From NCBI RefSeq assembly GCF_013409595.1, contig NZ_JACCBD010000001.1:1364001-1428000 (forward strand): a stretch of DNA of 64,000 bases, written 5' to 3'. How positions within the stretch are numbered: position 1 is the stretch's first letter; each line of letters opens with the position of its first letter. Shown piece after piece: positions 26,685 to 35,609 of the stretch. A program made the position numbers and the translations under genes. A model generated the notes under the pieces. It ran no database searches. It was not told the origin of the DNA and was given only the letters and a program-made list of their open reading frames with translations. Origin of the DNA: Leucobacter aridicollis. GTDB lineage: Bacteria; Actinomycetota; Actinomycetes; Actinomycetales; Microbacteriaceae.

Positions 26685-27788
26685 ATGACTGACTCCACCT
26701 TCACTCTCACCGAGGCGGAACGCCTCCCCGCAGCGGAGCGCGAGGCGATCCTCGCTGATCCCGGCTTCGGCGATCACTTCACCGACCACATGATCTCGAT
26801 CGTCTGGACGCAGGCGGACGGCTGGCACGACGCGCAGGTCCTGCCGTACGGCCCGATCGCGATGGATCCGGCGTCGTCCGTGCTGCACTACGGCCAGGAG
26901 ATTTTCGAGGGGATGAAGGCGTACCGTCGCGCCGACGACTCCATCGTGATCTTCCGCCCCGAGGAGAACGCGCGCCGCCTGAACGAATCTGCCGTGCGGC
27001 TCGCCCTGCCCGAGCTTCCGGTCGAGCTGTTCGTCGAGGCGACCAAGCGGCTCGTCGAGATCGACGCCGACTGGGTACCGCGCGGCGCCGACCAGTCGCT
27101 CTACCTGCGTCCGTTCATGATCGCCGACGAGAGCTTCCTCGGCGTCCGCGCAGCGCAGCGCGCCCGCTTCATGGTCATCGCGAGCCCCGCCGGGCCGTAC
27201 TTCACGGGTGGCGTGAAGCCCGTCTCGATCTGGCTGTCGCAGGACTTCGCACGCGCCGGCCACGGCGGAACGGGCGCCGCGAAGTGCGGCGGCAACTACG
27301 CCGCGTCGCTGCTTCCGCAGAACGTGGCGGCCGAGAACGGCTGCCAGCAGGTGCTGTTCACCGACGCAGGCGACCCCGACGTGATCGACGAGCTCGGCGG
27401 CATGAACCTCTTCCTCGTCCGCGATGACAAGACGCTGCTCACGCCCGCGCTCAACGGGAACATCCTTCCCGGGATCACGCGGAAGAGCCTCATCCAGCTC
27501 GCGAAGGATCGCGGCTACGCGGTCGAGGAGCGCGCGGTCACGGTTACGGAGTGGCGCGAAGGCGTCGCGAATGGTTCCATCGTCGAGGCGTTTGCCTGCG
27601 GCACCGCCGCCGTGATTACGCCGATCGGGCAGCTGAAGTCGCCCGACTTCACCATCGACTTTGGTGACGCGGCGCCGGGCGAGCTCACGCTGTCGCTGCG
27701 TGAGGAGCTCACAGGGATCCAGTACGGCACCCATGAGGATCGCCACAGCTGGCTCACCGAGATCCCGTCCGCCAGCGTCGCCGCGTAG
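26685..27788 (+). CDS. ilvE: Branched-chain amino acid aminotransferase
   Basis: 367 residues, the actinobacterial BCAT class. The PLP lysine lies in GAAKCGGNYAAS (about residue 203), and LHYGQEIFEGMKAY is the N-terminal family block. It makes leucine, isoleucine and valine from the 2-oxo acids, following LeuB. AGAAAGGCGTG precedes the ATG. It is 10 bases before the FAH-family gene and likely cotranslated. Confidence 0.94.
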   Translation: MTDSTFTLTEAERLPAAEREAILADPGFGDHFTDHMISIVWTQADGWHDAQVLPYGPIAMDPASSVLHYGQEIFEGMKAYRRADDSIVIFRPEENARRLNESAVRLALPELPVELFVEATKRLVEIDADWVPRGADQSLYLRPFMIADESFLGVRAAQRARFMVIASPAGPYFTGGVKPVSIWLSQDFARAGHGGTGAAKCGGNYAASLLPQNVAAENGCQQVLFTDAGDPDVIDELGGMNLFLVRDDKTLLTPALNGNILPGITRKSLIQLAKDRGYAVEERAVTVTEWREGVANGSIVEAFACGTAAVITPIGQLKSPDFTIDFGDAAPGELTLSLREELTGIQYGTHEDRHSWLTEIPSASVAA

Positions 27789-27798
27789 AGGAGCAGCA

Positions 27799-28587
27799 GT
27801 GAAGATCGCACGTTTCGAGGCCGACGGGGAGATCTCGTTCGGAATCCTCGACCCCGCAGAGGACGGCACCGGCGTTGAGCTCGTCGAGCTCGTCGGAGAC
27901 CCGATCGTGGCGGGCTACGACACGACGGGCAAGCGCTTCAAGTTCGAGGACGTGCGGTTGCTCGCCCCCGTGATCCCGCGCTCGAAGATCGTCTGCGTCG
28001 GCAAGAACTATGCCGACCACATCGAGGAGATGAAGGACGTCACGGGCGGCGATGCGCCAGCGGAGCCGCTGCTGTTCCTGAAGCCGAACACCTCGGTGAT
28101 CGGCCCGGGCGGCACGATTGTGCGGCCCGCCATCTCGGATCGCGTCGAGCACGAGGGCGAGCTTGCGATGGTGATCGGTGCGATCGCGAAGGACGTCCCT
28201 GAGGATCGCGCGCTCGAGTACGTCTTCGGCTTCACCTGCGCGAACGACGTCTCCGCCCGCGACATTCAGATCGCTGACGGCCAGTGGACGCGCGGCAAGG
28301 GGTTCGACACGTTCTGCCCGCTCGGGCCGGTCATCGAGACCGATCCTGACCTCGCGGACGCGCGCGTCACGACCCGCGTGAACGGCGAGACGCGGCAGGA
28401 CGGCACCACCTCGCAGCTCATCTTCTCGCTCGCCCGGATCGTCGCGCACGCGTCGCAGGCGTTTACGCTGCTGCCGGGCGACGTGATCCTCACCGGTACA
28501 CCCGCGGGCGTCGGGCTGCTTGAGCCCGGCGACGCCGTCGAGGTCGAGGTCGAGGGCATCGGGATCCTGCGCAACACCGTCGCGTAG
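27799..28587 (+). CDS. Fumarylacetoacetate hydrolase family protein
   Basis: 262 residues of the FAH fold. IVCVGKNYADHIEEM, the metal-binding VEHEGELAMVIG and GFTCANDVSARDIQ are conserved. The gene is commonly called a 2-hydroxyhepta-2,4-diene-1,7-dioate isomerase-like or oxaloacetate decarboxylase/acylpyruvase-like enzyme; which reaction it performs is unknown. GTG at 27799 has GAGGAGC upstream. In many actinobacteria it lies directly before gltX; here 7 kb of other genes separates them. Confidence 0.88.
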   Translation: MKIARFEADGEISFGILDPAEDGTGVELVELVGDPIVAGYDTTGKRFKFEDVRLLAPVIPRSKIVCVGKNYADHIEEMKDVTGGDAPAEPLLFLKPNTSVIGPGGTIVRPAISDRVEHEGELAMVIGAIAKDVPEDRALEYVFGFTCANDVSARDIQIADGQWTRGKGFDTFCPLGPVIETDPDLADARVTTRVNGETRQDGTTSQLIFSLARIVAHASQAFTLLPGDVILTGTPAGVGLLEPGDAVEVEVEGIGILRNTVA

Positions 28588-28629
28588 CGCGCCGTGCTGC
28601 GCGCCGTGCTGCGCCCTGCGCGTGCTGGC

Positions 28630-28659
28630 TGAGTCCCTCACCGAACGGTGGGGGACTCA
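28630..28659. terminator. Bidirectional terminator after the leuB-ilvE-FAH operon
   Basis: TGAGTCCC-T-CACC-GAAC-GGTG-G-GGGACTCA forms a near-perfect stem between convergent stops. Confidence 0.85.
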
Positions 28660-28665
28660 GCTGTT

Positions 28666-29271
28666 TCAGCTCTGGCTGAGGCTCTCCAGATCATCGCGCA
28701 AACTCGTCGCTCGTTCTGGCACCCGGGGGAGTGCGTGCGCGGAAATGCTTCGGGCAAGCTGCCTGTCCTTGAGCAGTACGGCGACCCGGGCCCAGGTGAG
28801 CAGGTGCGCGGGGTGCATGCTCTCGTCGGATGCGGCAGCCACGGCGCCGGCTTGGAAATCCTCCGAGAACGCGGTGAGCGGGCCGAAGAACCCGGTGGCC
28901 TGACGCGGCCACTCCGAGACAAAGAACGCGACCGATTCGGCAGCCTCGGCTGCGCTTTGGCCGTAGGCGAACTCCGCGTCGGAGCTGTTGCGGAAGCCCG
29001 AAATGATCGAGCTACGCCAGGCACAGTCGTGGTCCCGGAGCTGCTCGGCAGGGGTGCTCGACGTTCCAGCGACCTCGTCGAGCGGGCTCAAGTGCACGCC
29101 GAGGCCGACCTGGAAGACGCCGGCCCGAGGGCGATGTTGAATCTCGACGACGTGCACGACGCTTCCCGGAAGCACGCGGCGGGCGACGTCGCCGGACCGG
29201 ACGAATCCGTCCGCGGCCAGGAGCGGGAAGAACTGCCGCCGGAACTCGGCATTGATGGTTTTGCGGTCCAC
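28666..29271 (-). CDS. DUF4304-like hypothetical protein
   Basis: 201 residues. The N-terminal half (NAEFRRQFFPLLAADGF, then VVHVVEIQHRPRA and FQVGLGVHL) resembles DUF4304 proteins, whose function is unknown. The C-terminal half is helical, with no clear motif. GTG at 29271 is chosen for GGAGGA six bases upstream, and a TAAAAT -10 box lies at 29300-29305. It is convergent with the FAH gene and divergent from rlmN. Such proteins are often variable accessory genes. Confidence 0.7.
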   Translation of the reverse strand: MDRKTINAEFRRQFFPLLAADGFVRSGDVARRVLPGSVVHVVEIQHRPRAGVFQVGLGVHLSPLDEVAGTSSTPAEQLRDHDCAWRSSIISGFRNSSDAEFAYGQSAAEAAESVAFFVSEWPRQATGFFGPLTAFSEDFQAGAVAAASDESMHPAHLLTWARVAVLLKDRQLARSISAHALPRVPERATSLRDDLESLSQS

Positions 29272-29351
29272 GAGGCTCCTCCGGTTCGGTGCTGCCCCCA
29301 TTTTAGGGGCCGGGCGCAGCATCAGCTTTGAGGTGAGACAATAGGAGCACG

Positions 29352-30656
29352 ATGGATCCGAACAAGCTCAACCACACACCGCCCACCGGCGAGTCCAAGC
29401 TCATCAAGACTCGCCCGAACACTGGCGGCCTTGCTCGGCGTCCGCAGGTGCGTCCGAAGACCGAGGGGTGGACGCAGCTCACGAATCCCGATGGGCGCCC
29501 GACGCTGCAGTTCGCATCCCCGCGCGTCAAGCAGCCCGCGACGCACCTCGCCGATATGACGCTCGAGGAGCGCGAAGCGAAGGTCGTCGAGATGGGGCTG
29601 CCGAAGTTCCGTGCGAAGCAGCTCTCGGTGCACTACTTCGAGCACCGCACCACGTCTCCCGAGGAGATGACCGACCTGCCGAAGGACCGGCGCGAGGAGC
29701 TTGCGGAGGCATTCTTCCCGCCGCTTCTGAGCGAGGTCAAGAAGCTCGTGACCGACGACGGCAACACGGTCAAGTTCCTGTGGCGGTTGTTTGACGGCGC
29801 GCTCGTTGAGTCAGTGCTTATGCGGTACCCGGGCCGGATCACGCTCTGCGTGTCGAGCCAGTGCGGCTGCGGCATGAACTGCCCGTTCTGTGCGACGGGC
29901 CAGGCGGGCCTCACGCGCAACATGTCGACCGCCGAGATTCTCGATCAGGTCGTCCAGGCGAACCGCTTTATCGCGGAGGGCGGGCTGGGGCACAAGCGCC
30001 GCGCCGGCAACGGTGCGGAGCCCGAGCGCGTGAACAACATCGTGTTCATGGGCATGGGGGAGCCCCTCGCGAACTACAAGCGTGTGATGAACGCCGTTCG
30101 CCGCATGGTCGCGCCGTCGCCTGAGGGCCTCGGGATGAGCGCCCGCGGCATCACGGTCTCGACCGTTGGACTCGCCCCGGCGATCCGCAAGCTTGCCGAC
30201 GAGGACATCCCGGTGACGTTTGCCCTGTCACTGCACGCGCCCGACGACAAGCTGCGCGACGAGCTCATCCCGGTGAACAGCCGCTGGAAGGTCGACGAGG
30301 TGCTCGACGCCGCGTACGCCTACTACGAGAAGACTGGTCGCCGTGTCTCGATCGAGTACGCGCTCATCAAGGACATGAACGACCACGCCTGGCGCGCGGA
30401 CCTCCTCGCAGATCGCCTGAACCAGCGCGGCCGCGGCTGGGTCCACGTGAACCCGATTCCACTGAACCCGACGCCGGGCTCCATCTGGACGTCTTCGACC
30501 AAGGAAGTCACGCGCGAGTTCGTCGACAGGCTCAATGCTGCCGGTGTTGTCACGACCCTGCGCGACACCCGCGGCAAGGAGATCGACGGCGCGTGCGGCC
30601 AGCTCGTCGCGACCGAACAGGACCGCGCGGACGCCGAGGCGTTCGCGACCTCCTGA
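29352..30656 (+). CDS. rlmN: 23S rRNA (adenine2503-C2)-methyltransferase
   Basis: 434 residues of the radical-SAM RlmN/Cfr family. The cluster Cys lie in [10 protein letters not shown] (C-x3-C-x2-C), and a C-terminal Cys is present in GACGQL. It methylates A2503 in 23S rRNA and A37 in some tRNAs. The N-terminus is about 50 residues longer than E. coli RlmN, with a basic segment. AGGAGCACG precedes the ATG. Confidence 0.95.
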   Translation: MDPNKLNHTPPTGESKLIKTRPNTGGLARRPQVRPKTEGWTQLTNPDGRPTLQFASPRVKQPATHLADMTLEEREAKVVEMGLPKFRAKQLSVHYFEHRTTSPEEMTDLPKDRREELAEAFFPPLLSEVKKLVTDDGNTVKFLWRLFDGALVESVLMRYPGRITLCVSSQCGCGMNCPFCATGQAGLTRNMSTAEILDQVVQANRFIAEGGLGHKRRAGNGAEPERVNNIVFMGMGEPLANYKRVMNAVRRMVAPSPEGLGMSARGITVSTVGLAPAIRKLADEDIPVTFALSLHAPDDKLRDELIPVNSRWKVDEVLDAAYAYYEKTGRRVSIEYALIKDMNDHAWRADLLADRLNQRGRGWVHVNPIPLNPTPGSIWTSSTKEVTREFVDRLNAAGVVTTLRDTRGKEIDGACGQLVATEQDRADAEAFATS

Positions 30657-30735
30657 CAGCCGCTGTCGAGCGAGTCCGAACCGTCCGAGGTGAGCGACCG
30701 GGACCGGACCGCCTGCGGTTGGCGAGCGAGACCGT

Positions 30736-31743
30736 TCAGCGGGTCTCGCGTGCGAACCGCAGCGCTTCGAGCACCTGCCGTTTGAGTTCGAGCGGCTGAC
30801 GGTAGAGCAACGAGCTCGTGACTCTGAGGACCCGCCACCCCTGCTCTGCGTACGCCTGATACTTTTCGACGTCGCGTGCGTACTGTTTCGCCTGGCTGAA
30901 ATGATGTTCCCCCTCGTACTCGATGGCCAGCTTCAGCTGTGGGTACGCGAACTCGCTGCAGCCAAGCAGCCGCCCCTCTGGGGAGTACACGTCGTAGTCG
31001 AGCTCAGGCGGCGGCGCGCGCCACTCTGCGAGCAGCATTCGGATGTGGCTCTCGGGTGGCGACGCGCTCTGGTGCGTCAGCAGGGGGAGCAACTCCCGAA
31101 GCTCGCGGCCGCCGCGGCGATACGGGGTCGTGGCCGCCTGTTCGAGTTGGGAGCGTGTCGCCAGTGGGTCGCGCTTGTACCTACTCGTTCCCGGATATCG
31201 CGGATGCCTGAGCACTGCGTCGCCGACCGCGACGGCCTGTGACCGGGCGAGCCCGGGGGTAAGCTCTGCCCACGTGGTTGCGGGATCGGTGACAGGAATA
31301 CCCCTCAGAACGACGACCTTGACCTGCCTGGGCGAGAGCACGCGGTACGTGACGCCGAAGCGTTCCAACGACTGGCTCCCCTCGCACGACGCAATGTCGA
31401 CCCGCAGCTCATCGCCGCCCAGGGGAGGGGATACCGGAAGCCCCCAGATCGCCGCGGCGGTGTAGTGCGAGAAGAATGCGTTGGGCTTCATTACCTCGAT
31501 GAGGTTGATTGCACGGATGGTGAGCGACTGTCGCCATCGTTCGTTCGGGTGCGGCAGCCGCCCACTCGGATGGTCCGCCGGAGAGACAATGACCTCTCCA
31601 TCGACCCGGGAGTATGTCCCTGGAGCGATGCGCACGACGTCGTCACCGTGCAGGCGGCGGCTGTCGATCCCCGCCGCGCGGGCGGCAGCGGCGGTGAAGA
31701 CTCTACCGAGGCTCTCGGGAAGGGGATGCTGGCGTCGATCCAT
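30736..31743 (-). CDS. DUF559-like protein with AbiEi-like N-terminus
   Basis: 335 residues. The C-terminal third (YPQLKLAIEYEGEHHF, then YQAYAEQGWRVLRVTSSLL) is a Vsr-like/DUF559 nuclease fold with E-Y-E-G-x-H. The N-terminal part resembles the AbiEi antitoxin-like wing with an HTH-like segment (TAAAARAAGIDSRRLHGDD) and a YTAAAIWGLP motif. The family is very common in actinobacteria, and its function is unknown; DNA repair and phage defence have been suggested. The ATG at 31743 is preferred over an earlier one by a weak site and domain alignment. Confidence 0.8.
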   Translation of the reverse strand: MDRRQHPLPESLGRVFTAAAARAAGIDSRRLHGDDVVRIAPGTYSRVDGEVIVSPADHPSGRLPHPNERWRQSLTIRAINLIEVMKPNAFFSHYTAAAIWGLPVSPPLGGDELRVDIASCEGSQSLERFGVTYRVLSPRQVKVVVLRGIPVTDPATTWAELTPGLARSQAVAVGDAVLRHPRYPGTSRYKRDPLATRSQLEQAATTPYRRGGRELRELLPLLTHQSASPPESHIRMLLAEWRAPPPELDYDVYSPEGRLLGCSEFAYPQLKLAIEYEGEHHFSQAKQYARDVEKYQAYAEQGWRVLRVTSSLLYRQPLELKRQVLEALRFARETR

Positions 31744-31939
31744 GCTGCAATCCTGCCGAGCCGGGCCTGGCGCGCCCACCGCACCGGACCGAATGTGGAG
31801 AACGAGGCCACGCAGGGTGGGCTGCGGGCGATGTGGACGAAGTAGCCCACCCCAGCACTTTCGGGCGCACCCTTCCCAGACTCGACCCCTACCCGCAGGT
31901 CCGGTCCCCGGAAACGGGGGCGCCGATCCTGCTCCCGGA

Positions 31940-32001
31940 AACTTTGTCTACGTTTTGACGTAGTTGTTGCGCCTCAACTACGTCAAAACGTAGACAAAGT
32001 T
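31940..32001. repeat. 27-bp perfect inverted repeat with 8-base loop
   Basis: 31940-31966 and 31975-32001 are perfect inverted copies around loop TTGCGCCT (31967-31974). Each arm contains its own inner palindrome CTACG-TTTTGA-CGTAG. The element is AT-rich against the surrounding GC-rich DNA, and lies between the 3' end of the aminotransferase gene and the start of the DUF559-like gene. Confidence 0.9.
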
Positions 32002-32089
32002 GTCCAGGGTGGGGGCCGTGAGCGCCGTGAGCGCCAGGGGACCCCCAGCGCCAGGGCGCCACCAGCACCGGCGAGCCCGCGCCCGAGCC

Positions 32090-33157
32090 CTAGCGGCCGA
32101 GCGCCCGCGCCAGCAGCTCCACGTCTTCGACGGTATTCCAGAGGTGGAACGACACCCTCGCGTTTCCCGCGCGACCCGAGGCGACGAGTCCGGCGGCCTG
32201 CATTGCGGCGAGGTCGGCGCCCTCGGGGTCGGGCCAGGTGACGATCGCGGAGTTTCCGGCTGGCATCCCGAGCATCTCGCGAGCAGCGTTCGCGAGGCCC
32301 ACGGCGTGGTCGTGCACGGCTGCGGCGTCGAGCGACACGATCACCTTGAGCGCCTCTTCGGTGCCCCCGATGAGCGGCCACAGCGGTGAGAGGTCGAACC
32401 TGCCGGTCCCGGCGGCGAGGGGAGTGTTGCCCGCGTAGCACGAACTCCACACGTCGTCCGCCGAGCACCAGCCTGCCGCGAGCGGCGTGAGGGTCTCATC
32501 TAGCCCCTCGCGCACGGTGAGGAACGCGGTGCCCCTCGGCGAGCACAGCCACTTGTAGGCGTGGCAGACCGTGTAGTCGAATTCGGCCGCGCCGACCGGA
32601 AGCCAGCCGAGCGACTGCGTGAGGTCGACACAGGTCTTGGCGCCGACTTTGGCGGCGGCCTGCACGATCGCCGCATGGTCAGCGACCTCGCCCGTTACGG
32701 ACTGCACCAGTGAGAACGCCACCAGTGACGTGGCCGGTGTGATGGCCTCGGCGAGCGTCGCGGCCGGGGCGTACCGGACGGTCACGCCGCGCGACGCGAG
32801 CTGTTCGAAGGGGTGCGTGAGGGAAGCGAAGTCACCGGCTGGGCAGAGCACCTCACCACCGTCGGGCACCCCCGTCGCGACGATAGAGACGAGCTGCGAC
32901 GCCTGCGACCCCAACGCCACGCGCGAGGCGGGGACGCCGGCGAGTTGCGCGTACAGGCCGCGCACCCGCTCTGCCGCTTCGCCGATGGCGCGGGCGTCGA
33001 TCGCGCCACGCGACCAGTCATCGTAGAACGCGTGGCCGGCCCGGGTGGTGCCGTGCGTTGGCAGGCCACCCGTGCACGCCGAGAGGTAGCCGCGTACCGC
33101 TGGGAAATGGCTCGAGAAGTCGTGTGTCGAGGGCTGCGTCGCCGCTGAGGTGGTCAT
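32090..33157 (-). CDS. Class V aminotransferase (PLP enzyme)
   Basis: 355 residues of the aminotransferase V / NifS-like fold. The PLP lysine is in CHAYKWLCSPRG, and the Asp-containing CVDLTQSLGWLPV precedes it. Close relatives include isopenicillin epimerase- and cysteine-desulfurase-like proteins, but no desulfurase Cys loop is evident. TAGCCT (minus strand, 33165-33170) ends seven bases before the ATG, suggesting a leaderless mRNA. It is divergent from the LysR gene, whose dyad operator overlaps its -35 region. An amino-acid-related substrate is likely, but none can be named. Confidence 0.85.
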   Translation of the reverse strand: MTTSAATQPSTHDFSSHFPAVRGYLSACTGGLPTHGTTRAGHAFYDDWSRGAIDARAIGEAAERVRGLYAQLAGVPASRVALGSQASQLVSIVATGVPDGGEVLCPAGDFASLTHPFEQLASRGVTVRYAPAATLAEAITPATSLVAFSLVQSVTGEVADHAAIVQAAAKVGAKTCVDLTQSLGWLPVGAAEFDYTVCHAYKWLCSPRGTAFLTVREGLDETLTPLAAGWCSADDVWSSCYAGNTPLAAGTGRFDLSPLWPLIGGTEEALKVIVSLDAAAVHDHAVGLANAAREMLGMPAGNSAIVTWPDPEGADLAAMQAAGLVASGRAGNARVSFHLWNTVEDVELLARALGR

Positions 33158-33183
33158 GCAGATCAGGCTACGGCGCGACAAAA

Positions 33184-33209
33184 CATAAGAATAGAGAATG
33201 ATTCTTATG
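33184..33209. promoter_or_regulatory. Dyad operator between aminotransferase and LysR genes
   Basis: CATAAGAAT (33184-33192) and ATTCTTATG (33201-33209) form a perfect 9-bp inverted repeat eight bases apart. It overlaps the expected -35 regions of both divergent promoters, as for a LysR-type autoregulatory site. Confidence 0.7.
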
Positions 33210-33239
33210 AAAGAGTTGCATCTGGGTTATAGTGGTGCT

Positions 33240-34214
33240 GTGAACGCCACCCGACCCGCCGATCCGCTCGGCTCCATCGACTCGACCGAGCTGCGCATCC
33301 TGCATACCCTGTCGGTGACAGGCTCACTCACCGCGACCGCCGCGGCGCTCGGCCTGAGCCAGCCCGCCGTGAGCCAGCGCATCAAGCGCGTCGAGACCCG
33401 CCTGGCCGTTCCGCTCATCGAGCGCTTCGGCCGCGGGATCCGGCTCACGACCGCCGGCAACATCCTCGCCGATCACGGCCGCACCGTCGTCAGTGAGATC
33501 GATGCAGCCCTCGCCGCGATCGACGATCTACGCGGGGAGCGCGCTGGCACCCTCCGTCTCGTCGGCTTCCCGTCGGCATCGGCGACAATCGTCCCGGCCA
33601 TCATGCGAAAGCTCGCGGTGGAGGCGCCCGAGGTCGCGCTGCAGTACCGCGAGGCCGAGCCCCCCGAGGCGACCGAGATGCTTCGCGACGGCGAGGTCGA
33701 CTGCGCGCTCATCTTCGACTACGAGGGCGCCGCTGAGCTCCCCGCAGGGTCGGCCTTCTTCCCGTTATGGGAGGAGGAGGTGCAGCTCGTGGTCTCCGAG
33801 AGCCGCGCGGCGGAGCTCGTTGGCGCGGGCAGTGCCGACGCGCCCGCGAAGCTCGCCGAGTTCGCCGGTGACCACTGGATCGCCGGCTGCGAAAAATGCC
33901 GCGGCCACCTGCTCGCGGCCTCGCGCGACGCCGGCTTCGATCCTGAGATCATCCAGGAGACCGACAACGTGCCAGCGATGCTCGCGATGGCCGCGGCAGG
34001 CGGCGCGGTTGCGCTCGTCCCCGGCCTCGCGCTGGCCGCGGCTCGCACGCTTCCGGACGAGGCCGTGCTCGTCGAGCTTGACCCGCAGCGCCATCGCACG
34101 ATCGGCCTGATCGCGATGGCGACCGCGAACGAGAGCCCGCAGGTGCGCCTCGCGCGCCGCCTGCTCGCGAGCATCGACGGCACCTGTTGGGGGCTCACAC
34201 CGGTGGGCCAGTAG
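33240..34214 (+). CDS. LysR-family transcriptional regulator
   Basis: 324 residues. The N-terminal winged HTH (LTATAAALGLSQPAVSQRI, about residues 25-43) is standard, followed by a substrate-binding domain. The GTG at 33240 follows TATAGT (33228-33233) by six bases and is probably the leaderless start; a longer in-frame ATG upstream would overlap the operator. A CEKCRG segment in the effector domain is unusual. It probably controls the divergent aminotransferase and the downstream MFS gene, 58 bases away. Confidence 0.88.
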   Translation: MNATRPADPLGSIDSTELRILHTLSVTGSLTATAAALGLSQPAVSQRIKRVETRLAVPLIERFGRGIRLTTAGNILADHGRTVVSEIDAALAAIDDLRGERAGTLRLVGFPSASATIVPAIMRKLAVEAPEVALQYREAEPPEATEMLRDGEVDCALIFDYEGAAELPAGSAFFPLWEEEVQLVVSESRAAELVGAGSADAPAKLAEFAGDHWIAGCEKCRGHLLAASRDAGFDPEIIQETDNVPAMLAMAAAGGAVALVPGLALAAARTLPDEAVLVELDPQRHRTIGLIAMATANESPQVRLARRLLASIDGTCWGLTPVGQ

Positions 34215-34272
34215 TCACACCGGGCTGAGGCCGCAGCACCACCACACACCCCGCCACCAAAGGAGACGTCGC

Positions 34273-35574
34273 GTGACGACGAACACGGCAGCAGCGCCGG
34301 ACCGGGTACCGGGTTCGAGCCGGTATCGGGATCGCTTTCCGCTCGAACTCGGCGGCAAGCTGCAGCGACGAACCCTTGTCGTGCTTTCGACCGCGACGAT
34401 CCTCGGCGGCCTCGGCTTCGGCGCCTCGGCGTCGGTCGGCGCGCTGCTCCTCGCCGAGGTGAGCGGCAACGACGCGATCTCAGGCCTCGCGGCCGCCATG
34501 TCGAACGCGGGCGCCGCCGCCGCGGGCATTCCGCTCGCACGAATCGCAGCGCGACGTGGCCGCCGCACCGCGGTGGTCCTCGGTAGCTCGGTTGCGATGC
34601 TCGGCGCGCTCCTCGCGATTGGGGGCGCGGCGATCTCGGTGTGGTGGGTCCTTGCGCTCGGGATCGGGATCCTCGGCGTGGCCTCCGCCGTGCAACTGCT
34701 CTCTCGCTTCGCGGCGACCGACCTCGCCCTGCCAAAGAACCGCGCGCGCGATCTGTCGCTCGTAGTGTGGTCGATCACCGTTGGCGCGGTGATCGGTCCG
34801 AATCTCATGGGCCCGGGGGCCGTGGTCGGCGGGTGGATCGGCGTGACCCCGCTCGCGGGGGTCTTCGTGTTCACGTTCTTTGCGCAGCTCGCGGCGGTGT
34901 GCGTGAACTTCTTCGGGCTTCGTCCGGACCCGCTGCTCACGGCGCGGCTGCTGCAGGCCGAGGCCGAGAAGTCGAGCGACGTCAGACCAGAAACCACCAG
35001 TGAGGTGGCGGCCTCGCGCAGCGCGAAGATCCTCGCGATCGTCATTATCGGTATGGCTCAAGCGATCATGGTCGGTCTCATGGCGATGACCCCGCTGCAC
35101 CTCAAGCATCACGGCGGCAGCGACGCCCTTGTTGGCGTCACGCTCAGCCTGCACATCGCGGGGATGTACGCGCTGTCGCCCGTGTTTGGCATCCTGGCGG
35201 GCAAGATTGGCAGGCTCCCGGTGATCGTTGGAGGATGGGCGATCCTGCTCGTCGCGATCTACTTCGCGTTCATCTCGGGCGACAACAACGGCTACGTGCA
35301 AATCGCGATGACGCTCGTGGGTATCGGCTGGAGCGCGGTGACGGTTGCCGGCGCCGCGCTGCTCACGGACCTCACCACACTCGGGGAGCGGCCCAAGTGG
35401 CAGGGGCGCGCCGACACGTTTATGAGCGCCTCCGGGGCGGCGGCGGGCGTGCTCGCCGGAATCGTGTTCGCGATGAGTGACTTCTCGATCCTCGCCCTCG
35501 TGGCACTCGCGCTGCTGACGCTCGGCGTGATCGCCTCGATGTATCCCAAGCTGCGAGTCGCCAGGCAACACTGA
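34273..35574 (+). CDS. Major facilitator superfamily transporter
   Basis: 433 residues with about 12 hydrophobic segments in two halves joined by a cytoplasmic loop (about residues 220-250). The loop after helix two, [13 protein letters not shown], has the MFS pattern. The GTG has AAAGGAGACGTCGC upstream. Its place after lysR and opposite the aminotransferase suggests export or uptake of an amino-acid-related compound. Type of substrate unknown. Confidence 0.85.
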   Translation: MTTNTAAAPDRVPGSSRYRDRFPLELGGKLQRRTLVVLSTATILGGLGFGASASVGALLLAEVSGNDAISGLAAAMSNAGAAAAGIPLARIAARRGRRTAVVLGSSVAMLGALLAIGGAAISVWWVLALGIGILGVASAVQLLSRFAATDLALPKNRARDLSLVVWSITVGAVIGPNLMGPGAVVGGWIGVTPLAGVFVFTFFAQLAAVCVNFFGLRPDPLLTARLLQAEAEKSSDVRPETTSEVAASRSAKILAIVIIGMAQAIMVGLMAMTPLHLKHHGGSDALVGVTLSLHIAGMYALSPVFGILAGKIGRLPVIVGGWAILLVAIYFAFISGDNNGYVQIAMTLVGIGWSAVTVAGAALLTDLTTLGERPKWQGRADTFMSASGAAAGVLAGIVFAMSDFSILALVALALLTLGVIASMYPKLRVARQH

Positions 35575-35609
35575 AGCCCGGGGCGCCAATAGCGGCTAAA
35601 CTGGTGGGG

